Part shown: one piece after another, positions 44,760-54,258 of the stretch | How the letters are laid out: each line of letters opens with the position of its first letter | Position numbering within the stretch: position 1 is the first letter of the stretch | Position numbers and translations under genes: made by a program | Notes under the pieces: model-generated | Seen by the model: the letters and a program-made list of their open reading frames with translations, nothing else | What the model was told of the DNA's origin: nothing | Databases searched by the model: none | Source of the DNA: Actinoplanes sp. TFC3 | Lineage (GTDB): Bacteria > Actinomycetota > Actinomycetes > Mycobacteriales > Micromonosporaceae | DNA: 64,000 nt | Reading direction: 5' to 3' | Assembly: GCF_001553785.1 (NCBI RefSeq) | Contig: NZ_LOJP01000001.1 | Coordinates: 5,709,900-5,773,899, forward strand

Positions 44760-47102
44760 TCAGCCACGGTCTCCGCCGCGGTCGCCACCGCGGTCGCCGC
44801 TCGGACGCGACCGGCGACGCCGGGGCTCGCCGCCCTCGGAACGCTCGCCGCCACGGTCGCCGCGGGGGGCACGCTCCTCGCGGGGATTGTCGGACGCGGC
44901 CGGAGCGGCCGGGGCCTCCTCGCCCTCGGGGCGGACCTTGTCCAGGTAGATCTTGCCGCGGTTGTCGATGTCCGCGATGGACACCTCGACCTTGTCGCCG
45001 ACGTTGAGGAAGTCCTCGACCTTCTCAACGCGCTTGCCGTCGCCCACCTTGGAGATGTGCAGCAGGCCGTCGCGGCCGGGCAGCAGCGAGATGAACGCGC
45101 CGAACGCGGCCGTCTTCACCACCGTGCCGAGGAACTTGTCGCCGACCTTGGGCAGCGTCGGGTTCGCGATGGCGTTGATCCGCTCGACCGCGGCGTCGGC
45201 CGCCGGGCCGTTGGTCGCGCCGACGTAGATCGTGCCGTCGTCCTCGATGGAGATGTCGGCGCCGGTCTCATCCTGGATCGCGTTGATCGTCTGGCCCTTG
45301 GGGCCGATGACCATGCCGATCTTGTCGACCGGGATCTTCACGCTGGTGACGCGCGGGGCGTACTCGCTCATCGAAGCCGGGCCCTCGATCGCCGCGGCCA
45401 TCACGCCGAGGATCGTGGCGCGGGCGTCGTGCGCCTGCTGCAGAGCGGCGGCCAGCACGTCGGACGGGATGCCGTCGAGCTTGGTGTCCAACTGCAGCGC
45501 GGTGACGAACTCGCTGGTGCCGGCGACCTTGAAGTCCATGTCACCGAACGCGTCCTCGGCGCCGAGGATGTCGGTCAGCGCGATGTACTCGGTCTTGCCG
45601 TCCACCTCGTCGGAGATCAGACCCATGGCGATGCCGGCGACGGGCGCCTTGAGCGGCACACCGGCGCTGAGCAGGGCCAGCGTGGAGGCGCAGACCGAAC
45701 CCATGGAGGTCGAGCCGTTCGAGCCGAGGGCCTCGGAGACCTGACGGATCGCGTACGGGAACTCCTCGCGCGAGGGCAGCACGGGCACCAGGGCCCGCTC
45801 GGCCAGCGCGCCGTGACCGATCTCGCGGCGCTTCGGCGAGCCCACCCGGCCGGTCTCACCGGTCGAGTACGGCGGGAAGTTGTAGTTGTGCATGTAGCGC
45901 TTGGACTTCTCCGGCGCCAGCGTGTCCAGCGCCTGCTCCATGCGCAGCATGTTCAGCGTGGTGACGCCCATGATCTGGGTCTCGCCGCGCTCGAACAGTG
46001 CCGAGCCGTGCACCCGGGGCAGGATGCCGACCTCGGCCGACAGCGGCCGGATGTCGCGCGGGCCGCGGCCGTCGATGCGGACCTGCTCGCGCAGCACGCG
46101 CTGGCGGACCTCGGTCTTGGTGACCGAGCGGAACGCCGCGCTGATCTCCTTCTCGCGGCCCTCGAAGCGCTCGTCGAGCAGCTCGTGCGCCTTGGCCTTG
46201 ACCCGGTCGAGGGCCTCCTCGCGCTCCTGCTTGCCAGCGATCTTGAGCGCCTCTGCGGTTTCCTCACGCACGGCCTCGACGACCGCGGTGTGCACGTCGT
46301 CCTGGTAGTCGAGGAAGACCGGGAAGTCCTGGACCGGCTTCGCGGCGACCTCCGCCAGCTCGCTCTGTGCGCGGCACAGCTCGCGGAGCGCGGGCTTGGC
46401 GGCCTCCAGGCCACCAGCCACGATCTCCTCGGTCGGGGCGGTGGCGCCACCGGCGATCAGCTTGACCGCCTGCGGGGTGGCCTCGGCCTCAACCATCATG
46501 ATCGCGACATCGCCGTCGGCGGTGACCCGGCCGGCAACCACCATGTCGAAGGTGGCCCGCTCGAGTTCCTCGATGGTCGGGAACGCGACCCACTGCCCGT
46601 CGATGTGCGCGACGCGGGTCGAGCCGACCGGACCGCTGAACGGCAGCCCGGACAGCTTGGTCGACATCGAGGCGCCGTTCATGGCGACGACGTCGTAGGG
46701 GTGCGAGGGGTCGAGCGCGAGGACGGTCTCGACGACCTGGACCTCGTTGCGCAGGCCCTTGGTGAACGACGGGCGCAGCGGCCGGTCGATCAGCCGGCAG
46801 GTGAGGATCGCGTCCTCGCTGGGGCGGCCCTCACGGCGGAAGAACGAGCCGGGGATGCGACCCGCGGCGTACATGCGCTCCTCGACGTCGACGGTCAGCG
46901 GGAAGAAGTCGAAGTGCTCCTTCGGCGCCTTGCTGGCCGTGGTGGTCGACAGGACGGTCGTCTCGCCCAGTTGGACGACGACCGAGCCGCCGGCCTGCTT
47001 GGCCAGCCGGCCGGTGGAGAAGGTGACCTCCCGGGTGCCGAACGAGCCGTTGTCGATGACGGCGGTGCGCGATTCGGTGCCGAGAGCGTTGTGCTCTGTC
47101 AT
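44760..47102 (-). CDS. pnp: Polyribonucleotide nucleotidyltransferase
   Basis: A 780-residue 3'-5' phosphorolytic exoribonuclease: two RNase PH-like domains, then KH (VDKIGMVIGPKGQTINAIQDETGADISIEDDGTIYV) and S1 (GDKFLGTVVKTAAFGAFISLLPGRDGLLHISKV). The C-terminal tail of about 60 residues is rich in Arg, Gly, Glu and Asp (RGDRGG-type repeats) and may bind RNA or tether RNase partners. ATG at 47102. Preceded by rpsO after 193 bp that hold a terminator-like hairpin, as in the classical rpsO-pnp arrangement. Confidence 0.97.
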   Translation of the reverse strand: MTEHNALGTESRTAVIDNGSFGTREVTFSTGRLAKQAGGSVVVQLGETTVLSTTTASKAPKEHFDFFPLTVDVEERMYAAGRIPGSFFRREGRPSEDAILTCRLIDRPLRPSFTKGLRNEVQVVETVLALDPSHPYDVVAMNGASMSTKLSGLPFSGPVGSTRVAHIDGQWVAFPTIEELERATFDMVVAGRVTADGDVAIMMVEAEATPQAVKLIAGGATAPTEEIVAGGLEAAKPALRELCRAQSELAEVAAKPVQDFPVFLDYQDDVHTAVVEAVREETAEALKIAGKQEREEALDRVKAKAHELLDERFEGREKEISAAFRSVTKTEVRQRVLREQVRIDGRGPRDIRPLSAEVGILPRVHGSALFERGETQIMGVTTLNMLRMEQALDTLAPEKSKRYMHNYNFPPYSTGETGRVGSPKRREIGHGALAERALVPVLPSREEFPYAIRQVSEALGSNGSTSMGSVCASTLALLSAGVPLKAPVAGIAMGLISDEVDGKTEYIALTDILGAEDAFGDMDFKVAGTSEFVTALQLDTKLDGIPSDVLAAALQQAHDARATILGVMAAAIEGPASMSEYAPRVTSVKIPVDKIGMVIGPKGQTINAIQDETGADISIEDDGTIYVGATNGPAADAAVERINAIANPTLPKVGDKFLGTVVKTAAFGAFISLLPGRDGLLHISKVGDGKRVEKVEDFLNVGDKVEVSIADIDNRGKIYLDKVRPEGEEAPAAPAASDNPREERAPRGDRGGERSEGGEPRRRRSRPSGDRGGDRGGDRG

Positions 47103-47260
47103 GTGGTGCGGTACTCCTTCGTCGAGGACCCGGCGGTCTCTACAGCGCGGTTTACAGCGTGGCCGGTCTTCGATCGAAGTGCCCGGGAATCGGCCCGGGA
47201 ACCACTACCGAGGACCGGTGCCGTCTAACTGTGGCCGCGCGGGTCCGTGGGGTAAAGCTC

Positions 47261-47289
47261 GGGGGAGCAGCCACCTCGGCCACTCCCCC
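47261..47289 (-). terminator. Hairpin between rpsO and pnp
   Basis: GGGGGAG and CTCCCCC (7 bp) enclose a 15-nt loop, 7 nt past the rpsO stop. A CCCGGG-AATCGG-CCCGGG hairpin lies at 47183-47200, nearer to pnp. The first fits an rpsO terminator with partial read-through; the second lies in the pnp leader. Confidence 0.5.
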
Positions 47290-47296
47290 GGTGAAA

Positions 47297-47566
47297 CTAG
47301 CGGCGCAGGCCGAGACGCTCGATCAGCGTCCGGTAGCGCGCGATGTCCTTCTTCTGCACGTAGTTGAGCAGACGACGGCGACGGCCCACCAGCAGCAGCA
47401 GACCACGACGGCTGTGGTGGTCGTGCTTGTGCACCTTGAGGTGCTCGGTGAGGTCGGCGATCCGCTTGGTGAGCATCGCAACCTGAACCTCGGGAGAGCC
47501 GGTATCGCCCTCCAGGGTCGCGTACTCAGTCATGATCTTGGTCTTGGTCTCTTGATCGAGCGCCAT
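47297..47566 (-). CDS. rpsO: 30S ribosomal protein S15
   Basis: An 89-residue S15 of normal length with the family core GDTGSPEVQVAMLTKRI, HKHDHHSRRGLLLLVGRRRRLLNYV and the ending LGLRR. It binds 16S rRNA early in small-subunit assembly. The ATG at 47566 (MALDQETKTKIM) is the correct start; the frame extends upstream without meaning. Confidence 0.98.
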   Translation of the reverse strand: MALDQETKTKIMTEYATLEGDTGSPEVQVAMLTKRIADLTEHLKVHKHDHHSRRGLLLLVGRRRRLLNYVQKKDIARYRTLIERLGLRR

Positions 47567-47681
47567 GTTCTCCGAACTTCTGTGTTGCCGGTTGAGCGGT
47601 TTCCTCGCGACCCGCGGCGTCGGGCAGGTGGGCGAGACCGGGTGCTGGATAAGCCAGCAGCGCCTCAACCTTACCAGCCAG

Positions 47682-48605
47682 TTATTGGAGAACTACGCGG
47701 GTCTGTTCGACGTCCTCGGCGATCTGCGCCACCAACGGCTCGATGGACGTGTATACACGCTGCTCGCGGAGGTGAGCGACGAAGTCGAGGCTGAGCCGCT
47801 CGCCGTAGAGGTCGCCGTCGAAGTCCAGGGCGTATGCCTCGACCCGGCGTTCGCGCCCGGAGAAGGTCGGGTTGGTGCCGACCGACACCGAGGCACGCAG
47901 CTTCTGCTCGCCGCGGTTGAGCCACGCCGCGTACACCCCGTCGGCCGGGATCGCCGCGTAGTCGTGGCACAACAGGTTGGCGGTCGGGAAGCCGAGTTCA
48001 CGCCCCCGCTGATCCCCCCGTACGACCACGCCCTCCAACCGGTGCGCCCGGCCCAGCGCAGCACCGGCCGCAGCCACGTCCCCGGCATCCACGCAACTGC
48101 GGATGTACGTGGAGGAGAACACCAGCCCGTCGGCGGCCACCAGCGGCGCCTCCTCGACGGTGAAGCCGAACATGTGCCCGAGCTTGGCCAGCATCGCCAG
48201 ATCGCCGGTGGCCTTGTGGCCGAAGCGGAAGTTGTCCCCCTCCACCACGACCGCGGCGTGCAGCGCCTCGACCAGCACGTCGTGCACGAACTCGTCGGGG
48301 CTCAGCCGGGAGAACTCGGGGGTGAACGGAACCACGCACAGTGCGTCCACGCCGAGCTGCTCGATCAGCTCGGCCTTGCGCAGGGGCTCGGTCAGCACCG
48401 CCGGATGCGATCCGGGCCGTACCACCTCGGCCGGGTGCGGGTCGAACGTCACGACCACCGACTGCAGACCGGCGTCGCGAGCCCGCTTGACGGTGTGGCC
48501 GATGATCCCCTGGTGCCCGCGGTGCACGCCGTCGAATACGCCGATGGTCACCACCGACCGTCCGAACCCGCCCGGCACCGCTTCATAGCCGCGCCACCGC
48601 TGCAT
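47682..48605 (-). CDS. ribF: Bifunctional riboflavin kinase/FAD synthetase
   Basis: A 307-residue two-domain enzyme making FMN and FAD. The N-terminal nucleotidyltransferase has VVTIGVFDGVHRGHQGII and SSTYIR; the C-terminal kinase has RGRELGFPTANL and VGTNPTF. The ATG at 48605 is chosen because GGGGAGG lies six bases upstream. Followed by rpsO after 115 bp and divergent from the histidine kinase gene. Confidence 0.96.
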   Translation of the reverse strand: MQRWRGYEAVPGGFGRSVVTIGVFDGVHRGHQGIIGHTVKRARDAGLQSVVVTFDPHPAEVVRPGSHPAVLTEPLRKAELIEQLGVDALCVVPFTPEFSRLSPDEFVHDVLVEALHAAVVVEGDNFRFGHKATGDLAMLAKLGHMFGFTVEEAPLVAADGLVFSSTYIRSCVDAGDVAAAGAALGRAHRLEGVVVRGDQRGRELGFPTANLLCHDYAAIPADGVYAAWLNRGEQKLRASVSVGTNPTFSGRERRVEAYALDFDGDLYGERLSLDFVAHLREQRVYTSIEPLVAQIAEDVEQTRVVLQ

Positions 48606-48655
48606 CTCACGCCTCCCCATGCGCGCCGGATCAGCGCGTCGATCAGGCGTAAGAG

Positions 48656-48700
48656 TATCGGTCTCACGGACCGCCTGAAACGCTACAGTTGATACCGATA
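48656..48700. promoter_or_regulatory. Inverted repeat ahead of the histidine kinase gene
   Basis: TATCGGT (48656-48662) and ACCGATA (48694-48700) are exact complements 31 bp apart. The second arm runs into the ATG of the kinase gene, and the first lies in the ribF-kinase divergent promoter space. Possible operator; low certainty. Confidence 0.25.
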
Positions 48701-51342
48701 TGAGCATCGGGTGGAGTCTGCTGATCCTGCTCGCCGCCGAATGCATGTTCGCGGCTCTGTTCGTGCGCGCAGCGGTCGGCTACCTGCGGCGACGCGATCC
48801 GCTGCAACGCGACGTCACACTGGTTTTCCTGCCCTGCACGCTGTGGTTCGCCTTCGCTCTGACCCGGCAGTTGCATGCCATGCCGTCCTGGGTGAGCGTG
48901 GTCACTCAGCTGGCGCTGTTCGCCCAGCCCTACCTGACCCTGCGGCTGGCCGCCCGGCTGCGTGAAGTGCCGCGCTGGCTGGATCTGGCGACGCTGGCGG
49001 CGTACCTGGGCACCGCCGCACTGCTGATCGTGGCGGAACGCCCGCTGCACGATTCGGTCTGGTATCTCGCCGCTGGTGGTTTCGTGCTCGGCGAGGTCGC
49101 GGCCGCGTGGATGCTGTTCGGCAAGGCCTGCACGCGTACGGGGGCCAACCGGGCCCGCCTGACCATCGCCGCGGCGACGACTGTGCTGTTCGCAATGATG
49201 ATCTCGACGCTGGCCATCGGCACCGTGCATGACAACGACGAGGCGCTGATCGGCACCTACCGCACGCTCGGGCTGATCTGCGGTCTGGGCTATCTGATTG
49301 CGTTCGCCCCGCCGCGGCTGCTGCGCCGGGCGTTCTCGGCTTCCACCGCGCAGTCGGTCAGCGAGAAGCTGCTGCGCGAACCGGTGGACTCGCCGGAACA
49401 GGTCTGGCAGACGTACGCCGAGATCATGCGCCTCGAGACCGGCGCCGACGCGGTGTCCGTGCTGATGCCGCGCCCGGACGGACGGCTGGCGCCGATCGCG
49501 TACGCCGGCCCGCGCCTGACTCCCCCGGAGGGCCTGAGCTTCGACGACCTGACCGCGCTGATCCGCGCCGGACAGCCGGCCCGGCTGCGCGAGGGCGGCG
49601 ACGCGCTGGTCGAGCACTACGGTGACGACCTGGGCGACGACTTCGTCACGCTGCTGAGCATGCCGGTGCCGCCGGACGCCGAGGGCGCGGTGCTGCTGTT
49701 CAACCGCCACCGCGGGCTGTTCAGCGACGACGACCTGCGGCTGTTCGCGCTGCTCGGCGGGCAGGCCGGCATCCTGGCCGAGCGCGTCGCGGTGATGGCC
49801 GCGCAGCGCCGGCTGGCTGCCGAGCTGGGCGAGTCGGTGGAAGCGCTCACCCGGGCCAGCGCAGCGAAGAGTGCCTTTCTGGCCAATATGAGCCACGAGC
49901 TGCGGACCCCGCTGAACGCGATCATCGGCTTCAGCGACCTGATGCGCATGGAGGAGCCGGACGGCGATCGCCGCCGGGTGCCCGCCGAGTGGGTCGAACA
50001 CATCCACACCAGCGGGCGGCACCTGCTCGGGTTGATCAACGACATTCTCGACCTGGCGAAAGTGGAGGCCGGGCGGCTGGAGCTGCGGCTGGCTCCGCTG
50101 CGCGTCGACACCGCGGTGCGTGAGCTGCTGACCGGCCTGTCGCCGCTGCTCACCACGAAATCGTTGACGGTGGTCACCGAGCTGGCCCCGGCGACGGCGA
50201 CCGCGGACCGGGTGCGGTTCCGCCAGATCGTGGAGAACCTGCTGTCCAACGCGATCAAGTTCACCCCGGAGGGCGGCAGGCTGACCGTGTCCAGCCGGCG
50301 CGAGAAAGACACCGTGCTGGTCACCGTCGCGGACACCGGGATCGGCATCGCGCCCGCCGATCAGGACCGCGTCTTCGAGGAATTCCAGCAGGTCGGCGAC
50401 CCGGACAAGCAGCGCGCGGGCACCGGTCTGGGGCTGGCCCTGACCAAGCGGCTGGTGGAGGCGCACGGCGGGGAGATCACCCTGGCGTCGGTTCCGGGTC
50501 AGGGGAGTTCCTTCAGGGTACGGCTACCCGGCGCGGCCGTCGTGTCCTCGACAACCTCAGCGGACACCGATCAGGGCGTGCGAGTGCTGCTGGTCGAGGA
50601 CGATCCGCAATCGGCGGAGTTGTTGCGTACCCAGCTGGAACACGCCGGCTACCAGGTCGACGTGGCCGGCACGGGCGAGGCGGGCCTGACCGCCGCCGGA
50701 GCCCACCCGCCGGACGCGATCGTGCTGGACGTGGCGCTGCCCGGCATCGACGGCTTCGAGGTCATCCGCCGGCTCAAAGCCGATCCCCGGCTCGCGGATA
50801 TCCCGGTCTTCTTCGCCACAATCATCGACGAGCGCCCGGCCGGCCTGGCCCTGGGCGCCAGCGACTACTTCGTCAAGCCGGTCGAACCCGCCGCGCTGGT
50901 CTCGGCGCTGGCCCGCTCGGTGGCCGCCCGCCCGGCCGCCCCGCGGGTGCTGGTGGTGGATCACGACGACACCATCCGCCAGGCAATTGAGGACGGACTG
51001 CGGGCCGGCGGCGCCGACGTGGTCGCAGTGGCCGACGGGAAGGACGGGCTCGCGATGAGCCGCGAGGGCGGCTTCGACCTGATCGTGTGTGACATGCAGT
51101 CGCCGTCGGTGGACGGTTTCAGCATGCTCGCCGCGATCGAACAGGACCCCGCCACCCGGCAGACGCCGGTGCTGGGGCTGGCCGCCACGGCGGGCGAGGC
51201 CTCGCTGGTGGCGACCGTGATGGCCGGGGGCGTGGTGGCCACCGCGATGGCCGGCGGCGCCGGCGCCGACAAACTTGCGCCGCTGCTGGGCGTGCGCAGC
51301 GAGACGAACGACGGCGCTGCCGGGGACAAGGAGAATCCGTGA
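48700..51342 (+). CDS. Hybrid sensor histidine kinase with two receiver domains
   Basis: An 880-residue membrane kinase. Seven hydrophobic segments occupy residues 1-205. A GAF-like domain (about 225-370) follows, then HisKA with His399 (MSHELRTPLNAIIGF), an HATPase (NLLSNAIKF, DTGIGI, GTGLGLAL), and two receivers with phospho-acceptors Asp677 (VLDVALPG) and Asp798 (CDMQSPS). The second receiver keeps the Asp but shows no KP in its last part, where an Ala/Gly/Val-rich stretch replaces it, so it is probably degenerate. The downstream response regulator overlaps by GTGA. The pair sits between ribF and truB, which are usually near each other, and looks like an insertion into that core region. 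Signal unknown. Confidence 0.93.
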   Translation: MSIGWSLLILLAAECMFAALFVRAAVGYLRRRDPLQRDVTLVFLPCTLWFAFALTRQLHAMPSWVSVVTQLALFAQPYLTLRLAARLREVPRWLDLATLAAYLGTAALLIVAERPLHDSVWYLAAGGFVLGEVAAAWMLFGKACTRTGANRARLTIAAATTVLFAMMISTLAIGTVHDNDEALIGTYRTLGLICGLGYLIAFAPPRLLRRAFSASTAQSVSEKLLREPVDSPEQVWQTYAEIMRLETGADAVSVLMPRPDGRLAPIAYAGPRLTPPEGLSFDDLTALIRAGQPARLREGGDALVEHYGDDLGDDFVTLLSMPVPPDAEGAVLLFNRHRGLFSDDDLRLFALLGGQAGILAERVAVMAAQRRLAAELGESVEALTRASAAKSAFLANMSHELRTPLNAIIGFSDLMRMEEPDGDRRRVPAEWVEHIHTSGRHLLGLINDILDLAKVEAGRLELRLAPLRVDTAVRELLTGLSPLLTTKSLTVVTELAPATATADRVRFRQIVENLLSNAIKFTPEGGRLTVSSRREKDTVLVTVADTGIGIAPADQDRVFEEFQQVGDPDKQRAGTGLGLALTKRLVEAHGGEITLASVPGQGSSFRVRLPGAAVVSSTTSADTDQGVRVLLVEDDPQSAELLRTQLEHAGYQVDVAGTGEAGLTAAGAHPPDAIVLDVALPGIDGFEVIRRLKADPRLADIPVFFATIIDERPAGLALGASDYFVKPVEPAALVSALARSVAARPAAPRVLVVDHDDTIRQAIEDGLRAGGADVVAVADGKDGLAMSREGGFDLIVCDMQSPSVDGFSMLAAIEQDPATRQTPVLGLAATAGEASLVATVMAGGVVATAMAGGAGADKLAPLLGVRSETNDGAAGDKENP

Positions 51343-51746
51343 CGGCCGAGAACCCGCGCATCCTGCTGGTCGAGGACGAAGAGCTGAACCGCACGCTGGT
51401 CAAGGCCGTGCTGTCGCGAGCCGCGATCGAGGCGGTCCGCGACGCCGAGGTGCTGGACGCCGGCAGCCTCGGTGCCGCCCGCACGCAGCTGAACACCGAG
51501 GATGTCGACCTGGTGCTGCTGGACATGAACCTGCCCGACGGCAACGGGTTGCTGCTGGCCAGCGAGCTGGCGTCGGGCTCGGTGGGGGCGGGCCGCCGCA
51601 AGCCCGCGGTGGTTGCGGTGACCGCCAGCGTGCTGCCGCAGGACCGGGCGGCCGCGCTGGAGGCCGGGTGTGATGGCTTTCTGGACAAGCCGTACGCCGC
51701 CGCTGACCTGGTCGCGACGGTGGCCGAATACCTCAGGCGGGGCTGA
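51339..51746 (+). CDS. Single-domain response regulator
   Basis: A 135-residue stand-alone receiver (CheY/DivK-like) with acidic pair VEDEE, phospho-acceptor Asp62 (LLDMNLPDG), the conserved Thr in VTAS and Lys in LDKPYAAADL. No output domain, so it works by protein contact or as an intermediate in a phosphorelay. GTG start at 51339 in GTGA overlap with the hybrid kinase. Its 3' end overlaps convergent truB by 14 bp. Confidence 0.93.
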   Translation: MTAENPRILLVEDEELNRTLVKAVLSRAAIEAVRDAEVLDAGSLGAARTQLNTEDVDLVLLDMNLPDGNGLLLASELASGSVGAGRRKPAVVAVTASVLPQDRAAALEAGCDGFLDKPYAAADLVATVAEYLRRG

Positions 51747-52608
51747 GCACGATCTCGGCCCGCGCCTTTCCGTCGCGCTCGGAGACAATGGCCAGGACGT
51801 TGCCCGCCGGGTCGAACACCGCGTACGGACCGGCGATGCCCACCGGTTCGAGCGGGCCGCCGTGGCTGAGTACCCGGGCCTCCTCGACGGTCGCCTCACG
51901 CTGCGGGAACGCCTGACGCGCAGCTTCGGCCATGGGTAGCGAGACGACGTCGGGGGCACGCTCCTCCAGTTGCTTCAGCGTGGCTGCCCCGGCCAGAGTC
52001 AGATCGCCGACGGAGGTACGGCGCAACGCCGTCAGGTGCCCGCCGACGCCCAGCGAGGTGCCCAGATCACGGGCGATGGCGCGGATGTAGGTGCCGCTGG
52101 AGCTGGTCACATCAACATCAACATCCACCACATCGTCCGTACGGCGAATCTCCAGCACCTCTTGCCGGAAGATCGTCACCCGGCGCGCAGCCAACTCGAC
52201 CTGCTCACCGTCACGCACCCGCTTGTACGCCCGCTCGCCGTTGATCTTGATGGCGCTGACCGCACTCGGTACCTGGTCGATCTCCCCGGTGCGCGCGGCC
52301 AGCTCGGCGCGGATCGCTTCCCCGGTCAAGCCGGCGGTGGACGCGGTCGAGGTCACGTCGCCTTCCGCGTCATCGGTCACCGTCGCCTGACCCAGCCGGA
52401 TCGTCGCCGAGTAGCTCTTGCGCGCCCCGATCACATAGGTGAGAAGCCGGGTCGCCCGGTTCACCCCGATGATCAGCACGCCGGTGGCCATCGGGTCGAG
52501 GGTGCCACCATGGCCCACCCGCCGCGTCTTGGCCAGGCGCCGGATCCGCGCCACCACGTCATGGGAGGTCATCCCGCCCGGCTTGTCCACCACGATCAGC
52601 CCGTCCAC
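51733..52608 (-). CDS. truB: tRNA pseudouridine synthase B
   Basis: A 291-residue enzyme making pseudouridine 55 in tRNAs. DGLIVVDKPGGMTSHDVV, the catalytic Asp38 in HGGTLDPMATG, and GTYIRAIARDLG are the family motifs. The GTG at 52608 is favoured because GGTGGA lies nine bases upstream; GTG codons at 52614 and 52641 are alternatives, the last overlapping the MATE stop as GTGA. Co-transcribed with the MATE gene. Confidence 0.95.
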   Translation of the reverse strand: MDGLIVVDKPGGMTSHDVVARIRRLAKTRRVGHGGTLDPMATGVLIIGVNRATRLLTYVIGARKSYSATIRLGQATVTDDAEGDVTSTASTAGLTGEAIRAELAARTGEIDQVPSAVSAIKINGERAYKRVRDGEQVELAARRVTIFRQEVLEIRRTDDVVDVDVDVTSSSGTYIRAIARDLGTSLGVGGHLTALRRTSVGDLTLAGAATLKQLEERAPDVVSLPMAEAARQAFPQREATVEEARVLSHGGPLEPVGIAGPYAVFDPAGNVLAIVSERDGKARAEIVLSPA

Positions 52609-52637
52609 GTTCACGGGTCCACCCAACCAGACGCCGT

Positions 52638-53951
52638 TCACCGGGTTGCGCCCACCACCGCCCAGCGCGGTCCTCGCCACCGCAGCACCAGCGCGACCAG
52701 GCGGACCAGCGTGAACATCGCCAGACCGGCCCAGATGCCGGGCAAGCCCCAGTTGCGGACGTACGAGATCCAAATAAGCGGAAGAAAGCCGCCCAGCGCG
52801 CCCACCAGGGTCATCGTGCGCAGGTAGCCGACGTCGCCGGCGCCAATCATCACCCCATCGAGGGCGTAGACCACGCCCGCGAACGGCAGCATGCCCACGA
52901 ACCACGGCCACACCACAGCGGCCTGCTCGTGCACCGCGCGGTCGCCGGTGAACAGGCTTGGGATGACCCCGGCGCCCGCTGCGGCAAGTACCGCGAACGC
53001 ACCGCCCGCAATGCCCCCGACCAGCGTGACCCTGCGGGCAACCCCGCGGGCAGCCGGCTCGTCACCGGCTCCCAGCGCGGCACCGACCAGCGACTGCGCG
53101 GCAATGGCGACGGCGTCCAGGGCCAGCGCGGCGAAGAACCACAACTGCAGGGCGATCTGGTGAGCACCCAACGCCGCCACTCCGAAACGGGCGGCCACCC
53201 CGGTCGCCGAGAGCCAGCACGCCTGGAACGCGGCTCCGCGGATCAGCAGGTCTCGGCCCAGCACCAACTGATTGCCGATCACCGCGGGTACGGGCCGCAG
53301 CACCACCCGTTCGCGGATGATCGCCCACAGGAAGAGGCCACCGGTGATCGACTGGGCGGTCACATTGGCGATGGCCGAGCCGGCGAGCCCCCAGCCCGCA
53401 ACGTAGACCAGCAGCGGGCACAGGATCGCCGACAGCACGTTCGCGCCGAGCACGAAGTACAGCGGACGGCGGGTGTCCTGCACCCCGCGCATCCACCCGT
53501 TGCCCGCGGCGGCCAGAAGCAACCCCGGCACCCCGAACACGGCGATGCGCAACCAACGCGCGGCGGCCGCGGTGGCTCCGGGGTCGCTGGCCAGGGCCCG
53601 GGTCAGCGGACCGGCGAAGACCTGGGCCAGCAGCACCAGCAGCACCCCGGTCATCAACGCCAGCCAGGACGCCTGCACGCCTTCCTCGACCGCTGCGGCA
53701 CGATCCCCGGCCCCGAACCGGCGCGCGGCGCGACCCGTGGTCCCGTACGCCATCAGCGTGCCGAACCAGACGGCCAGCGACATGACGGTGCCACCAACCG
53801 CAACGGCCGCCAACGGCACGCGGCCAAGATGGCCGACCACCGCGGTGTCAACGAGGACGTAGAGCGGCTCGGCCGCGAGCACGACCAGGGCCGGAAAGGC
53901 CAACGCGGCGATGCGCCGGCTCAAGGTGCGTTCAGCGGCAGGCAGGCTCAT
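52638..53951 (-). CDS. MATE family efflux transporter (DinF-like)
   Basis: A 437-residue protein with about twelve membrane helices in two halves, of the multidrug and toxin extrusion family. ALAFPALVVLAAEPLYVLVDTAVVGHLG and LGAGDEPAARGVARRVTLVGG are typical of DinF-type members, which lie next to truB in other actinobacteria. It would export cationic or oxidised compounds by Na+ or H+ antiport. ATG start at 53951. Confidence 0.93.
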   Translation of the reverse strand: MSLPAAERTLSRRIAALAFPALVVLAAEPLYVLVDTAVVGHLGRVPLAAVAVGGTVMSLAVWFGTLMAYGTTGRAARRFGAGDRAAAVEEGVQASWLALMTGVLLVLLAQVFAGPLTRALASDPGATAAAARWLRIAVFGVPGLLLAAAGNGWMRGVQDTRRPLYFVLGANVLSAILCPLLVYVAGWGLAGSAIANVTAQSITGGLFLWAIIRERVVLRPVPAVIGNQLVLGRDLLIRGAAFQACWLSATGVAARFGVAALGAHQIALQLWFFAALALDAVAIAAQSLVGAALGAGDEPAARGVARRVTLVGGIAGGAFAVLAAAGAGVIPSLFTGDRAVHEQAAVVWPWFVGMLPFAGVVYALDGVMIGAGDVGYLRTMTLVGALGGFLPLIWISYVRNWGLPGIWAGLAMFTLVRLVALVLRWRGPRWAVVGATR

Positions 53952-53999
53952 GAGACGTCATGATGCCCGCACAGCCGTAAGGGCCGCAAACGATAGGTG

Positions 54000-54258
54000 C
54001 TAGTTACAGGGCAGGCCTGCCGACGGGCGTGGGCCGACTTACGAGCCGGGCTTACCGGCGGGCGTGGGCCGACTTACAAGCCAGGCTAACCGGCGGGCGT
54101 GGGCCGGCCTACCGGCCGCGAGTGTCGTCGGGCGTCCGTCATTCCTGGCGTCCGTTCGTCGACTTGCAGGACAGGCGCGCTGACGGGCGTTCGTCGACTT
54201 ACAGGACAGCGCACTGACGGGGCGTTCGCCGACTTACTGGCCGGGCTTACTGGCGGGT
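54000..54258. repeat. Degenerate 35-bp tandem repeat, about seven units
   Basis: Head-to-tail units of 35 bp, with one of 39 and one truncated to 16. Well-aligned full units are at 54029-54063, 54064-54098, 54099-54133, 54189-54223 and 54224-54258. Most units start GTGGGCCGACTTAC or GTTCGTCGACTTAC and end GGCGGGC or similar. The last unit contains the stop codon of the small gene at 54247. No spacers of non-repeat sequence occur. Confidence 0.85.

Noticed and set aside
43953..47228. 1091-codon open frame antisense to the M16 peptidase and pnp
   Set aside because: Both minus-strand genes are certain; the long plus frame crosses their boundary and has shadow composition.
54000..54258. CRISPR array
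   Set aside because: The period equals the repeat length, leaving no spacers, and the units diverge gradually.
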